Numbered from the stretch's first letter, positions 1-9,087 are shown. The stretch is DNA of 64,000 nt from Streptomyces sp. ALI-76-A (GCF_030287445.1 NZ_JASVWB010000004.1:682001-746000); one strand, 5' to 3'. The notes: generated by a model not told the origin, from the sequence alone. Translations and numbers: made by a program.

Positions 1-840
1 CATGCCGAGCAGGAGGTCGTCGGCACCGGTCATCCGGTGCAGGTAGACGACGACGGCGGCGGTCAGCAGGTCGGTGCGGGTGACGTCGAGCCGGGCCGCG
101 GCGGCCGACAGAACCTCGGCCTCTTCGCCTTCCAGTTCCGCGAGGCGCCGCACGAACCGGGCGGCCGGCGGGGCGGCGCGGCGGGTGAGCCGCGCGGGCT
201 CGGGCAGCCCGGCCAGCCGTCGGACCCAGTGGTCCCGGTCACGGGCACAGCGCTCGGAGGAGAGGTAGGCGCTCTCCTCGCCCTGGAGGCGGCTCACGGG
301 GGCGAAGGTGCTGGGGACCGGCTCCTTTCCCGCGACCAGGGCGTTGTAGACGTCGGCGAGGCGCCGCCCGACGAGTTTGTAGCTGTAGCCGTCCAGCAGG
401 ATGTGATGGGCCCTCAGCAGCCAGATGTGGTGATCGGGGGCGAGGGTGAGCAGAGCGTGCGCGAACAGCGGGCCCTTCTCCAGGTCCACGGGGGTCGCGA
501 GGTCCGCGTCGATCCACGCCCACGCCGCGGCATGAGGGTCCTTCTCGCCGCTGACGTCGACCCGGTGCAGGTTCCAGTCGTCCGCGTCCGGCGCCCGATG
601 ACACCGCGGACCGTCGTCGGTGTCGACGAAACGCAGAGCGAAGGTGTCGGCCTCGCCGACAGTGCGGCGCAGGGCCGCTTCGAACACGTCGAGGTCGAGG
701 GCGCCATGGACCTCCACCGCCTCACCGGTGTTGTACGCGGCGCTGTGGGACACCAGTCGTCCGGCGTACCAGAGCCCCGCCTGGGCCCCGGACAGCGGTC
801 GATCGTCGCTCTGACGGGTCGACTCCTCGTTGAGTGACAT
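1..840 (-). CDS. NRPS condensation-domain protein (partial, runs off left edge)
   Basis: Reading the minus strand from the ATG at 840 gives 280 open codons to the window edge. The product starts MSLNEESTRQ and continues into PLSGAQAGLWYAGRL, a typical C1 motif. The C3 active-site motif HHILLDGYS lies at residues 145-153 and matches HHxxxDGxS, so this half of the condensation domain should be catalytically competent. A GAGGGG ribosome binding site sits about 7 bases upstream of the ATG. The gene is divergent from the thioesterase/NRPS genes at 1402 onward and shares their roughly 560 bp upstream region, so they probably belong to one pathway. Whether A and PCP domains follow cannot be seen here. 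Confidence is high for the domain and low for the product. Confidence 0.85.
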   Translation of the reverse strand, partial: MSLNEESTRQSDDRPLSGAQAGLWYAGRLVSHSAAYNTGEAVEVHGALDLDVFEAALRRTVGEADTFALRFVDTDDGPRCHRAPDADDWNLHRVDVSGEKDPHAAAWAWIDADLATPVDLEKGPLFAHALLTLAPDHHIWLLRAHHILLDGYSYKLVGRRLADVYNALVAGKEPVPSTFAPVSRLQGEESAYLSSERCARDRDHWVRRLAGLPEPARLTRRAAPPAARFVRRLAELEGEEAEVLSAAAARLDVTRTDLLTAAVVVYLHRMTGADDLLLGM

Positions 841-1401
841 GACACAACCCCTCGCGTTGCACGTGGTGTTGTCCCGGCCGGGGAGGTCCGGCCGGCCGGA
901 ACGGAGCGTGGCCCAGGCCCACGGGAAGCGGCGCCGGCACAAGCCGGCGGGCGGGACGGCACGGCCCCACGGAGGGTCCCGCGGCATCCGCTTCCACGAT
1001 GCGCCCGTGCGAGCGGGGCGATCAAGCGCGGACGCGAGGCCGTGACAGAGCTTTAGGTGTTTCCCTGAAAAGCCGGGGAGACCGAATGGCTCCGTCTGTG
1101 GAGCGCTTCTAGGGAAACTCCGCGAATCCGTCCCGGCGCTCCGGCGGGAGTGGATTCCCCGCGGTCGGTGATGCACGCTCGGACGACGCCGGACTTCCGG
1201 GGACGGCGCTCCGTGACAGACGGCTCCGAGGCATCCGTGGGACGCCGAACCAATGAATGCCGAGTCGAGGGTCAGACGGATCCGTCACCGCGCGCCCGCG
1301 CTGACCGCGTCGGGGCGGTGGGCCTGACCGGCTCCGACCGCGTCCGCTGAGGCAGGCCACGGGAAGTGGCCCACATCGTCGACAGGGAGAGGTGGACTTT
1401 G
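841..1401. promoter_or_regulatory. Divergent intergenic region of the left NRPS locus
   Basis: No convincing gene is present in these 561 bases; the short frames are GC-rich noise. The region must hold promoters for the C-domain gene (leftward) and the thioesterase gene (rightward). An imperfectly placed inverted pair, GTTTCCCT at 1059-1066 and AGGGAAAC at 1111-1118, flanks the most AT-rich part and could be an operator. No -10/-35 assignment is made. Confidence 0.4.
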
Positions 1402-2217
1402 GTGAGCACGGGTTCTTCGGTGAGCGCGGGTTCATGGCGGCGCATCAGTGAGGGCGACCCGAGGAGAGTGATCCTCGCGGTCGACTTCGGATCGACGGCA
1501 CGGTCAGAGGCGGACTTCCGTCAGTTCGCCCAGCTGGTGAAGCCGAGCAGGGAGATCTGGCAGAGCGTCCAACCGGACACCGCGGAGCGGGAGTTGCTGT
1601 CCGCCGAGACGTACCTGCGGTGGTGGAGGGAGCTGCCCGAGGGCGTCGACGGCCAGGTGGACACCGTGATGGGTTACTGCGTGGGCGGTGTCTTCGCCTC
1701 GGTACTGGCCGACGAGATCGCCGAGAAGCAGGGCACCCGGCCCGCACTTCTGCTCTTCGATCCGGAGCCGGTGGATCAGCTGTCCCTCTACCGCGACTTC
1801 AAGAAGGCGGTCGACGGCATGTCACTGTTGTCCGAGGAGGAACGCGCCGGCCACGCCGCGGAGGTGCGGACCCTGTGCGAGGCGGAGTCGAACGACGCGC
1901 ACGCGGTCTGCACGCGGGTGATCAAGGTGTACGAGACCGCCGTGGGCGTCGTCTTCGATCGTCTGGGTCTGGACGACGAGGCGAGCGAGGATCTGCGGGG
2001 GCTCTTCCGCTCGTACGTCTCCTACCTGTTCGCCGCCCGGCAGCTGAGCCCGGAGGAGGGCTGGGCCGCGGCCGGCGCGCTGACCTCGGCGCAGTCGAGT
2101 CCCGGTGCCGCGCACGCCCGGTGGGAGAAGAGCTTCCCCATCAGCACGGGGGAACTGCTGAGCAACCAGGAGGTGGCCGAAGCCGCGCACCGCTTCCTCC
2201 AGGAGCGTGGGGCATGA
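1402..2217 (+). CDS. Thioesterase-like alpha/beta hydrolase with Cys nucleophile
   Basis: The 271-residue product has the alpha/beta hydrolase nucleophile elbow as GYCVGG (Cys93), where type II thioesterases normally have GxSxG. The start chosen is GTG 1402, because GGGAGAGG at 1385-1392 is well spaced for it; a GTG at 1366 in the same frame has no such site. Its stop overlaps the ATG of the NRPS gene by ATGA, so the two are translationally coupled. Known Cys-type thioesterases release or transfer acyl chains from carrier proteins, including strained products, so a release or editing role for the neighbouring PCP is inferred. The sequence after the elbow is helical and not close to a classic TEII, so another hydrolase role is possible. 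Confidence 0.7.
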   Translation: MSTGSSVSAGSWRRISEGDPRRVILAVDFGSTARSEADFRQFAQLVKPSREIWQSVQPDTAERELLSAETYLRWWRELPEGVDGQVDTVMGYCVGGVFASVLADEIAEKQGTRPALLLFDPEPVDQLSLYRDFKKAVDGMSLLSEEERAGHAAEVRTLCEAESNDAHAVCTRVIKVYETAVGVVFDRLGLDDEASEDLRGLFRSYVSYLFAARQLSPEEGWAAAGALTSAQSSPGAAHARWEKSFPISTGELLSNQEVAEAAHRFLQERGA

Positions 2218-4646
2218 CCGCGACGGATCGGACACCGATGCAGCAGACACCGACGGAACGGAACCACACGGACGTGCTGGAGGCGGAAACACCCCGCGAA
2301 GCCCCCGACGGGAACGGCCTCACGCCCCCCGAGACCCCCTTGTCCGCCACCCGGGACCTCCGCGTCCCCACCGGGGACCTCCTCAAGGTCACGTCGCCCG
2401 ACTGGACCGATCTGGCGGTCGCCGCCGCGGCGGCCTATCAGCACCGGATGACCGCGGCCCGTGACATCGCACTCGCCGTGAACACCGTGCCCGTGAGGCT
2501 GACCGTCGAGCCTTCGACCACCGTTTCCGAGCTGGTGGCCGAGGTACGTCGGTCCCGGTCCCGGGCCACGCGGGACGAAGAGCCGCAGCCCGCGAGAGCC
2601 CCGCACATCACCTGCCTGGACGCCGCGGCACCCGTCGACGGTCTGGCTCTCACGTTCGACCATCGCGACGGGGCGCTGCGGGCCGAGGCCACGGGTGAGC
2701 CCGGCCGATTCACCGCCGGGCAGCTGGCCGCACACACCGAGCGGATCGGCCACTTCACCCGACGCCTGTTCGCGGCCGGCGCGGCCGCCCAGGTGGGCGA
2801 GGCGGACCTGCTCACCCCGGCGGAGTACCACCGGATCATGCATGAGTGGAACGCCACCGCTCACGAGGTGCCGCGGCTCACGCTGCCGGAGCTGGTGGAG
2901 GCGAACGTGGCCGCACATCCGGACCGGCCGGCCGTCAGCCACCACGACGAGCGCCTGAGCTACGCGGAGTTGGACGCGCGGGCGAACCGGCTCGCCCGGC
3001 TGCTCATCGGCCGTGGCGCGGGCGCCGGGGACATCGTGGCCATGGTGCTGCCCCGTTCGATCGACTACGTCGTCACCGCGCTGGCCATCGTCAAGACGGG
3101 CGCGGCCTACCTCCCCGTGGACACGAGCTACCCGACGCGGCGCATCCTCCAGGTGCTGTCCGACGCCGGTGCCGCGCACGTGGTGACCGTCGCCGCACTG
3201 TCGGACCCGCTCCAGGTGACGGGCACGGCGCCGGTCGTGCTGGACGCGGAGGACACCCGGACCCTGCTGGCCGACACCGACCCGAGCAGCCCCACCGACG
3301 CCGACCGGCGGGCCCCGCTGACACCGGACACTCCCGCCTACGTGCTGTACACCTCGGGCTCCACCGGGCGCCCCAAGGGGGTGGTGGTCGCCCACCGGGC
3401 GATCACCAACCGGCTGCACCACATGCAGCACCAGATTCCCCTGGGGCCGGACGACCGGCTGCTGCAGAAGACGCCCGCCGGCTTCGACGTGACGGTGCGC
3501 GAGGTCTTCTGGCCGCTGCTGGCGGGGGCGTCGATCGTGGTCGCCGATCCCGACGGCCACCGCGACCCGGCCTACCTGGTGGAGACGATCGTCGCCGAGA
3601 ACATCACCATCGCCCACTTCGTACCCTCCGGGCTGAAGGTCTTCCTCCAGGAACCCGACGCGGGCAAGTGTGTCAGCCTGCGCCGTGTCGTGTGCGGTGG
3701 CGAGGCGCTGCCCGCCGAGTTGCAGGCGTGGTTCGCCTCCGTGCTGGAGGCCGACCTGTTCAACGTGTACGGACCCACCGAGGCGGCCGTGGACGTCTCG
3801 TCGATGCTGTGCCCGAAGAACCCGGAGCCGGGCCCCGTGCTGATCGGGCGCCCGGTGTGGAACACGAGGCTGTACATCCTCGACGAGCAGCGCCGCATGC
3901 TGCCGTCCGGGGTGATCGGCGAGCTGTACATCGCCGGCGTGCAACTCGCCGAGGGCTATCTGGGGCAGCCCGAACTGACGGCCGACCGCTTCGTCGACGA
4001 CCCGTTCGGCGAACCGGGGGCCCGCATGTACCGCTCCGGGGACGCCGCCCGCTGGCGTGCCGACGGTGTCATCGAGTTCTTCGGACGCCTCGATCACCAG
4101 GTGAAGATCCGCGGTTTCCGGGTCGAGCTCGGGGAGATCGAGTCCGTACTGCTGCGGGACGGCCGGCTCAGCCAGGCCGTCTGTCTCGTACGCGAGGACA
4201 CGCTCGGCGATCAGCGGCTGGTGGCGTACGTCGTGCCGGTCGCCGGTACCACCCCGGACGTGGGCACCTTGCGGGCTCAGGCCGAGGCGGCACTACCCGA
4301 CTACATGGTGCCCGGCGCGTTCGTCGTTCTCGACGAGCTGCCGCTGACGCCGAACGAGAAGCTGGACCGCAAGGCGCTGCCCAAGCCGCCGGCGCCGGTG
4401 ATGCGGGCAGGCCGGGAGCCGTCCACCCCCGAGGAACGCCTGGTGGCGGAACTGTTCGGCCAGATACTGGGGTTGGGGGTCTCCTCGGTCGACGTCGAGC
4501 AGGCCTTCTTCGAGCTGGGCGGCGACTCCCTGCTCGCCAGCCGGCTGATCAACGAGATCCATCGCCGCACCGGCGTCCGGTTGCGGCTCAAGACGATCCT
4601 CGAGGACTCTCGGGTGCGGACGATCGCCGCACTCATCACCGCGTAG
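2214..4646 (+). CDS. NRPS: C-terminal half of a C domain, adenylation domain, PCP
   Basis: The 810-residue protein has three parts. Residues about 60-210 resemble the second half of a condensation domain (AAYQHRMTAARD, then NTVPVRLTV) but lack the HHxxxDG half. Residues about 225-720 are an A domain with LYTSGSTGRPKG (near 380), YGPTEAAVDV and the A10 lysine in PLTPNEKLDRKAL. Residues about 735-805 are a PCP with FFELGGDSLL (Ser772). By eye the specificity positions read D-V-R-H-V-G-V-V-D-K. This resembles Ser-type codes except for Arg at 239 and V/G at 299/301. The next gene makes homoserine, so homoserine is a reasonable candidate substrate, as an inference only. The longer frame upstream of 2214 overlaps the thioesterase and is not used. 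Confidence 0.9.
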   Translation: MTATDRTPMQQTPTERNHTDVLEAETPREAPDGNGLTPPETPLSATRDLRVPTGDLLKVTSPDWTDLAVAAAAAYQHRMTAARDIALAVNTVPVRLTVEPSTTVSELVAEVRRSRSRATRDEEPQPARAPHITCLDAAAPVDGLALTFDHRDGALRAEATGEPGRFTAGQLAAHTERIGHFTRRLFAAGAAAQVGEADLLTPAEYHRIMHEWNATAHEVPRLTLPELVEANVAAHPDRPAVSHHDERLSYAELDARANRLARLLIGRGAGAGDIVAMVLPRSIDYVVTALAIVKTGAAYLPVDTSYPTRRILQVLSDAGAAHVVTVAALSDPLQVTGTAPVVLDAEDTRTLLADTDPSSPTDADRRAPLTPDTPAYVLYTSGSTGRPKGVVVAHRAITNRLHHMQHQIPLGPDDRLLQKTPAGFDVTVREVFWPLLAGASIVVADPDGHRDPAYLVETIVAENITIAHFVPSGLKVFLQEPDAGKCVSLRRVVCGGEALPAELQAWFASVLEADLFNVYGPTEAAVDVSSMLCPKNPEPGPVLIGRPVWNTRLYILDEQRRMLPSGVIGELYIAGVQLAEGYLGQPELTADRFVDDPFGEPGARMYRSGDAARWRADGVIEFFGRLDHQVKIRGFRVELGEIESVLLRDGRLSQAVCLVREDTLGDQRLVAYVVPVAGTTPDVGTLRAQAEAALPDYMVPGAFVVLDELPLTPNEKLDRKALPKPPAPVMRAGREPSTPEERLVAELFGQILGLGVSSVDVEQAFFELGGDSLLASRLINEIHRRTGVRLRLKTILEDSRVRTIAALITA

Positions 4647-4751
4647 TTCCCTCTCGTCCCTGTGGCCGGGCCCGGTGCGGGACCGCCGCGCCGGCCGGCC
4701 CCTCACCGGCCCCCTCGCACACACATCGGCTCTGGAGTGGAGTAGTCGGAT

Positions 4752-6047
4752 ATGCGCACACTGAAGGTAGCGCTGCTGGGCTGCGGAACAGTCGGCGGTG
4801 AGGTCGCCCGCCACCTGACGGGGCATGCCGCCGAACTCGCCGGCCGCATCGGTGCCCCGGTGGAGCTGGCCGGGATCGCCGTCCGCAGAACCGGTTTGGC
4901 GCGCCCCGGTGTCCCGGACCGGCTCGTCACCACCGACGCCGACGCGCTGGTACGGCGAGGCGACATCGACGTCGTCATCGAGGTCATCGGCGGGACCGAT
5001 CCCGCCCGCGGCCTCATCACGGCCGCGTTCGCGCACGGAGCGTCCGTGGTCAGCGCGAACAAGGCGCTGATCGCCGCGGAGGGCGCCGAGTTGCACGCCG
5101 CCGCGGCGGCACGGGGCGTGGACCTGTACTACGAGGCCGCGGTGGCCGGCGCCGTCCCGCTGCTGCGGCCGTTGCGCGAGTCCCTCGCCGGGGACAGGGT
5201 CAACCGGGTGATGGGCATCCTCAACGGCACCACCAACTTCATCCTCGACAAGATGCACTCCGCCGGTTGGGACTACCCCCGGGCGTTGAAGGAGGCGACG
5301 GCTCTCGGTTATGCGGAGGCCGACCCCACCGCCGACGTCGAGGGGTACGACGCCGCCGCCAAGGCCGCCATCCTCGCCGGTTTCGCCTTCGGCGCCCGAG
5401 TACCTGTCGACGCGGTGCACCGCGAGGGCATCACGGCGATCACCGCGGCCGACATCGACGACGCCAAGGCCGCGGGCTGTGTGATGAAACTCGTCGCCGT
5501 CTGCGAGCGCGGCGCCGATGGCCTGTCCGTCAACGCCCGCGTGCACCCGGCGATGATCCGGTCCGACCACCCGCTCGCCTCCGTGCGCGGCGCCTACAAC
5601 GCCGTCATGGTGGAGGCCGACGCGGCAGGGGAGCTGACGTTCCACGGCCCGGGAGCGGGCGGAGCACCCACCGCCAGCGCCGTGCTGGGCGACCTGGTCA
5701 CCGTCTGCCGCAACAAGCTGGCCGGGGTCACCGGGCCCGGTGACGCGGCGCGGGACAGGCCGGCCGTGCGTCCCATGGCGGAGGTCGTCAGCCGGTACCA
5801 CCTCAGCCTCGACCTCGGCCCGGACCTCGACACGAACGGTCAGGCCGACGTCCTCGCCGAGACGGCCACGGTCCTCAGCCGGTACGGCGTGTCCGTGGCG
5901 TCCCTCTCCCAACAGCGCCGGGACGGACGCTTCTCGCTGGCCCTGTCCACGCACCCCGCCACCCACGCCACCCTGTCCGCGGCGGTCTGCGCCCTGCGGG
6001 ACATGGCCCCCGTCCAGAGGGTCACGAGCGTCATCCGCCTCGGCTGA
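4752..6047 (+). CDS. hom: Homoserine dehydrogenase
   Basis: The 431-residue protein catalyses NAD(P)H-dependent reduction of aspartate semialdehyde to homoserine. It has an N-terminal Rossmann motif GCGTVG (residues 9-14), the family stretch NGTTNFIL, catalytic-core residues in GYAEADPTADVEGYDAAAK, and a C-terminal ACT-like regulatory domain from about residue 355. GGAGTGGAG lies upstream of the ATG. Streptomyces normally has a housekeeping hom beside thrC/thrB; here it sits alone, 105 bases after an NRPS gene on the same strand. That suggests a dedicated precursor-supply copy, possibly with altered feedback control. The family assignment is firm; the pathway role is inferred from position. 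Confidence 0.93.
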   Translation: MRTLKVALLGCGTVGGEVARHLTGHAAELAGRIGAPVELAGIAVRRTGLARPGVPDRLVTTDADALVRRGDIDVVIEVIGGTDPARGLITAAFAHGASVVSANKALIAAEGAELHAAAAARGVDLYYEAAVAGAVPLLRPLRESLAGDRVNRVMGILNGTTNFILDKMHSAGWDYPRALKEATALGYAEADPTADVEGYDAAAKAAILAGFAFGARVPVDAVHREGITAITAADIDDAKAAGCVMKLVAVCERGADGLSVNARVHPAMIRSDHPLASVRGAYNAVMVEADAAGELTFHGPGAGGAPTASAVLGDLVTVCRNKLAGVTGPGDAARDRPAVRPMAEVVSRYHLSLDLGPDLDTNGQADVLAETATVLSRYGVSVASLSQQRRDGRFSLALSTHPATHATLSAAVCALRDMAPVQRVTSVIRLG

Positions 6048-6063
6048 CCCGAACCACCCACAT

Positions 6064-6078
6064 CCCCGCGTGGCGGGG
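6064..6078 (+). terminator. GC hairpin after the homoserine dehydrogenase gene
   Basis: CCCCGC (6064-6069), loop GTG, GCGGGG (6073-6078) forms a 6-bp GC stem 17 bases after the stop codon. There is no U-run, which is common for actinomycete terminators. It plausibly ends the left NRPS operon. Confidence 0.45.
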
Positions 6079-6510
6079 AATCCGGTCACGGCGGGTGGCG
6101 CTCCGTCGCGGCCGCAGGGAACCAGTGCCGCGGCTCACCGGACGCACCGGCACGGGCAAGAGGGAGTGGTCCCGCGGCGTGATGGGGCTGCCGTGGCGGA
6201 AGGAGCCGCCCTGACACATAGGAGGGCACGAGCCGCGGTCCGCGCCCGCCGTCCAGGTACACGTCATGCTCCAGGAGACAGCCGATCTGCGGGTACGGCT
6301 CGCGGCAACGCACCTGTCGCCGCCCGGTCCGTCCCGGCCCCGCTCGCCCGGCTCCCGCTCTCCGTGTTGTGAGACCAACTCGCCCACCGCGCACAGCACA
6401 TCGCACTGGCCGGCGAGCCCCGCCGCAGCCTTTCACCACGTCCGGGGCTGCGCCTTCCTGCCCCTCTCACTCTCCTCACACGTGCATCAGGGCTGAGCTA
6501 TCCTGCGCGC
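6079..6510. other. Noncoding stretch, 432 bp
   Basis: Only overlapping low-quality frames are seen on both strands. A minus-strand phrase near 6250-6300 (IGCLLEHDVYLDGG) looks vaguely protein-like, but it has no coherent flanks and is not called. The promoter of the following DUF2461-like gene should lie at the right end. Confidence 0.4.
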
Positions 6511-7143
6511 ATGCGCGGACAGTTCACCGGCTGGCCGGAGCAGGCCATGGACGTGTTGTGGCAGCTCCAGGGCGAACCGACGCACGCGACTCGCGAGCGT
6601 CACCGCGCGGACCGCGAACGCCTGGTCCGGCAGCCGATGATCGCCCTGCTGAACGCGGTCGCCGACACCGACCCCCGGTACGAGGACTTCTCCGTCTGGC
6701 ACTACCGCACCGACTCCTGGTGGTGGCAGCACCAGGGCGCGGTGATCCGGCTCGGCCGCAAGATCGAGATCGGTCTCCGGTTCGACCTGGACGGCCTGCG
6801 GATCCAGGGCGCCTGGTGGTACCCCGACCCGGGCCAGGTGGACATGTTCCGCAAAGCCGTGGCCTCCGAGGGGAGCGGCCGCGAACTGTCCGCCATCGTC
6901 GAGGAGGTGCGGAGGAAGGGCTACGACATCACCGGGGACGTGATGAAACGCCCCCCGCGCGGCTATCCGACGGACCACTCCCGTACGAACCTGCTGCGTC
7001 ACCGTTCGCTGATCGCCTTCCGTCCCCTCGGCTGCGGGGAGTGGCTGCACACCCCGGAGGTGGTCGACCGGGTCCTCCTGGCCGCCGCCGACCTGGACGC
7101 CCTGCTGATGTGGCTGGTCCGCCACGTGAAGCGCGCCGGCTGA
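6511..7143 (+). CDS. DUF2461-like protein
   Basis: The 210-residue soluble protein matches the general layout of the DUF2461/TIGR02453 family. It has an Arg-rich N-terminal helix (ERHRADRERLVRQP), a beta core with GLRIQGAWWYPDPGQVDMFR, and the C-terminal signature RPPRGYPTDHSRTNLLRH followed by a short helix. Trp content in HYRTDSWWWQHQG is unusual. No signal peptide or membrane segment is seen. The biochemical role of the family is unknown. It stands alone between a noncoding stretch and a decayed OYE gene, so context gives no function. Confidence 0.65.
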   Translation: MRGQFTGWPEQAMDVLWQLQGEPTHATRERHRADRERLVRQPMIALLNAVADTDPRYEDFSVWHYRTDSWWWQHQGAVIRLGRKIEIGLRFDLDGLRIQGAWWYPDPGQVDMFRKAVASEGSGRELSAIVEEVRRKGYDITGDVMKRPPRGYPTDHSRTNLLRHRSLIAFRPLGCGEWLHTPEVVDRVLLAAADLDALLMWLVRHVKRAG

Positions 7144-7289
7144 CACCCTCAGGACGCAATGCGCAGGGGATGCGGGTAGCCGGCCGCGCGCACGGCTCGC
7201 TGGGCCTCCGCGGTCGTCGGCCCGACGCCAGGACGGCGGCTGCGACGGGGCTCCGCGGGATCGGTCGCGGAAATAGGTCCCTGCCGACG

Positions 7290-7661
7290 AGGCAGGGAAA
7301 CCAACCCTCTCGCGGAGAGCGACACCTACGAGCTGTACTCGGCACTCGTGCGCTCCCTCGCCCCCTCGACCTCGCCTACCTGCACATCGGCCACGGCGGC
7401 GACGACGAACTCCTGCACACCCTCCGCAAGCTGTGGCCGAGCGCCTTGGTTCTCAACCGGGCCGGCACCGACATCGCCACCCGCGCGAAGGACGTCGAGG
7501 ACGGCGTGGCCGACATCGTCACCGTCGGTGTGATGGCACTCACCAACCCCGACCTCGTCGAGCGCGTACGCACCGGCGCACCCCTGAACACCCCCGACCC
7601 AGCCACCTTCTACGGCGGCGGCGAGGCCGGCTACACCGACTACCCCACCCACACCGCCTGA
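7290..7661 (+). pseudogene. 3' remnant of an Old Yellow Enzyme gene, frameshifted
   Basis: The last 115 or so codons of an OYE-family alkene reductase are recognisable and align with the C-terminus of the intact gene at 10069-11130. The remnant reads AESDTYELYSALVRSLAP in one frame, then LAYLHIGHGGDDELL through the shared ending [13 protein letters not shown] in the next. A single base is missing from the C-run near 7363-7368. Further left, the PGNPYND-equivalent bases have lost about 5 nt and nothing upstream matches. The flavin-binding and catalytic N-terminal three quarters are absent. Divergence from the intact copy suggests an old paralogue rather than a recent duplication. Confidence 0.8.
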
Positions 7662-7755
7662 CAATCCCCGGCGACACCGGCTCCGACGGGTCGGTATGTC
7701 CGCATGGTCTCACGGATTGCCGGTGTGCCTGAGGGATGTGCTCCGTCGGCGCGCG

Positions 7756-8365
7756 TCAGTCGGCCGCCTCGCCGGCTTGTGATGGACAGCCGACCACCCG
7801 GAACGGCGGTGGCGGAGGGTGAGGCGAGACCGTCCGCGCTGATCCGTACGGGCTTGTACGTGCCGCTTGGGTAGAGCACCACGATCCCTTCCGGACCATT
7901 GTTTCGAGGAGGAGCCGTTCTGGGCCGCGAAGACCACATCGGGCCGGGGGCAGGAAGCTGAGGTCGTCGATGTCGGGCCGGCCGCCCGCGACCAGGCGGA
8001 TGGGACCGGCCGTGCCGGCGCCGGCGACCGGTACCCGTAGCAGCGTTCCCTTGTTGCATCGCTGACCCACAGGGCGCCGTCGGGGATGCTGAGTCCGTTG
8101 GCGCCGATCGGCAGGGCCTGGGTCGGCACCGGCGGGAGGGGCATCGGTCAGCCACGGGGTCACCAAGTCCGCCCGAGACCGGAACGGACCAGATGGTGCC
8201 CTTGAGGCTGTCCGCGATGTAGAGGTGACGTAGAGGGCGCGTCCGGCCGGGTCGACGGCCAGCCCGTCGGTGCCCGAGTCGACGGGCAGAGCGGCGATGC
8301 GCCGAGGGAAACCGTCCGGACGGGGCGTGTACACGCTGTTCCTGTCCGCGTTGCCCGGAGCCCAC
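7756..8365 (-). pseudogene. Truncated, multiply frameshifted SMP-30/NHL-type beta-propeller gene
   Basis: Three minus-strand frames must be joined to read one protein: VYTPRPDGFPRRIAALPV and DGLAVDPAGRALYVT, then LYIADSLKGTIWSVPVSGG, then PIGANGLSIPDGALWVSDA, then GTLLRVPVAGAGTAGPIRL and PDIDDLSFLP, then SGTYKPVRISADGLASPSATAV, ending AGEAAD and stop at 7756. Repeated LxVxPxGRxLYVxD phrases are typical of SMP-30/gluconolactonase-like propellers. At least four frameshifts are needed, and the 5' end is missing because the fragment abuts the SDR remnant. No functional product is expected. The exact family is moderately certain. Confidence 0.65.
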
Positions 8366-8368
8366 GGG

Positions 8369-8975
8369 TCAGGTAGGCAGGCGGTTGTTCTCGCGGATCT
8401 GCCTGTCGAACGCGACGGCGGGGACGAGGCGGCGCGCCCTGGTGACGCGTGAGGCCAGCGGGCCGGCGGTGTACCGCAGCTTCGGCTTCTTGTCGGTCGT
8501 CGCGGTGACGATCACTCTCGCGACCGCGCCCGTCGACGGTCACCACACGGCGGGGTCGCCGCCTGCCTTCATCGCGTCCGCGATCACCTCGTCGAAGACG
8601 CGCCGTCGCTCCGCGGACAGCGGCAGCGGGTGTCGGGCTGTGCGGCGTCGGTGTCGAAGCTGGTCCTGGTGAAGGCGGGCTGGACGAGGAGGACCCGGAC
8701 GCCGTGCTCGCGGACCTCGTGGTCCAGCGACTCGGAGTAGCCCTCGATGGCGTGCTTCGACGCTACATAGAGGCCATGAAGGGCTGGGGGCGACCCCGAG
8801 GACGGACGAGATGTTGATGACGCGTCCGCCACCCTGGGCGCGCATGTGCGGCAGGACAGTCTTCGTCATACGGATGACGCCGGGGACGTTGATGTGCAGG
8901 ACGTTCTGGGCCTGGGTGACCGAGTTCTCCTCGACGACGCCCGCCGAGAGGGTGGCCGCCCGGCGATGGCAAGCG
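8369..8975 (-). pseudogene. Truncated, frameshifted short-chain dehydrogenase gene
   Basis: Joined minus-strand frames read AGVVEENSVTQAQNVLHINV, then MTKTVLPHMRAQGGGRVINI, then LYVASKHAIEGYSESLDHEV (the YxxxK catalytic pair), then RVLLVQPAFTRTSFDTDAA, then KPKLRYTAGPLASRV, ending QIRENNRLPT and stop at 8369. This is the C-terminal two thirds of a classical SDR. The N-terminal TGxxxGIG cofactor region is missing, and several frameshifts separate the parts. It lies head to tail with the SMP-30 remnant, so both may have belonged to one lost operon. Confidence 0.75.
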
Positions 8976-8989
8976 GTGGCAGATCTCGC

Positions 8990-9087
8990 GCAGCTCCGGC
9001 GGCAAATACTTGGCTAGCCACATGTTTGCTGTTACGGTGATTACGTGTCCAGCCACCTAAACGGGTGGGGGCACGCGAGGAGTCGTC
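8990..9087 (+). promoter_or_regulatory. Upstream region of the oxidoreductase operon
   Basis: A relatively AT-rich 98 bp carries a perfect 10-bp palindrome TGGCTAGCCA (9012-9021) and ends in GAGGAGTC before the ATG at 9088. The operon it precedes encodes a MarR protein, whose operators are short palindromes in this kind of position. Binding is inferred. Confidence 0.4.

Noticed and set aside
1620..2213. N-terminal extension of the NRPS frame
   Set aside because: It overlaps the thioesterase gene in another frame and has Arg/Gly-rich noise composition; ATG 2214 with ATGA coupling is the natural start.
2022..4097. 691-codon minus-strand frame
   Set aside because: Antisense shadow of the A-PCP gene, with low-complexity composition and no recognisable motif.
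6086..6439. Minus-strand ORF containing IGCLLEHDVYLDGG
   Set aside because: A short protein-like phrase only; flanks are noise and no start signal fits.
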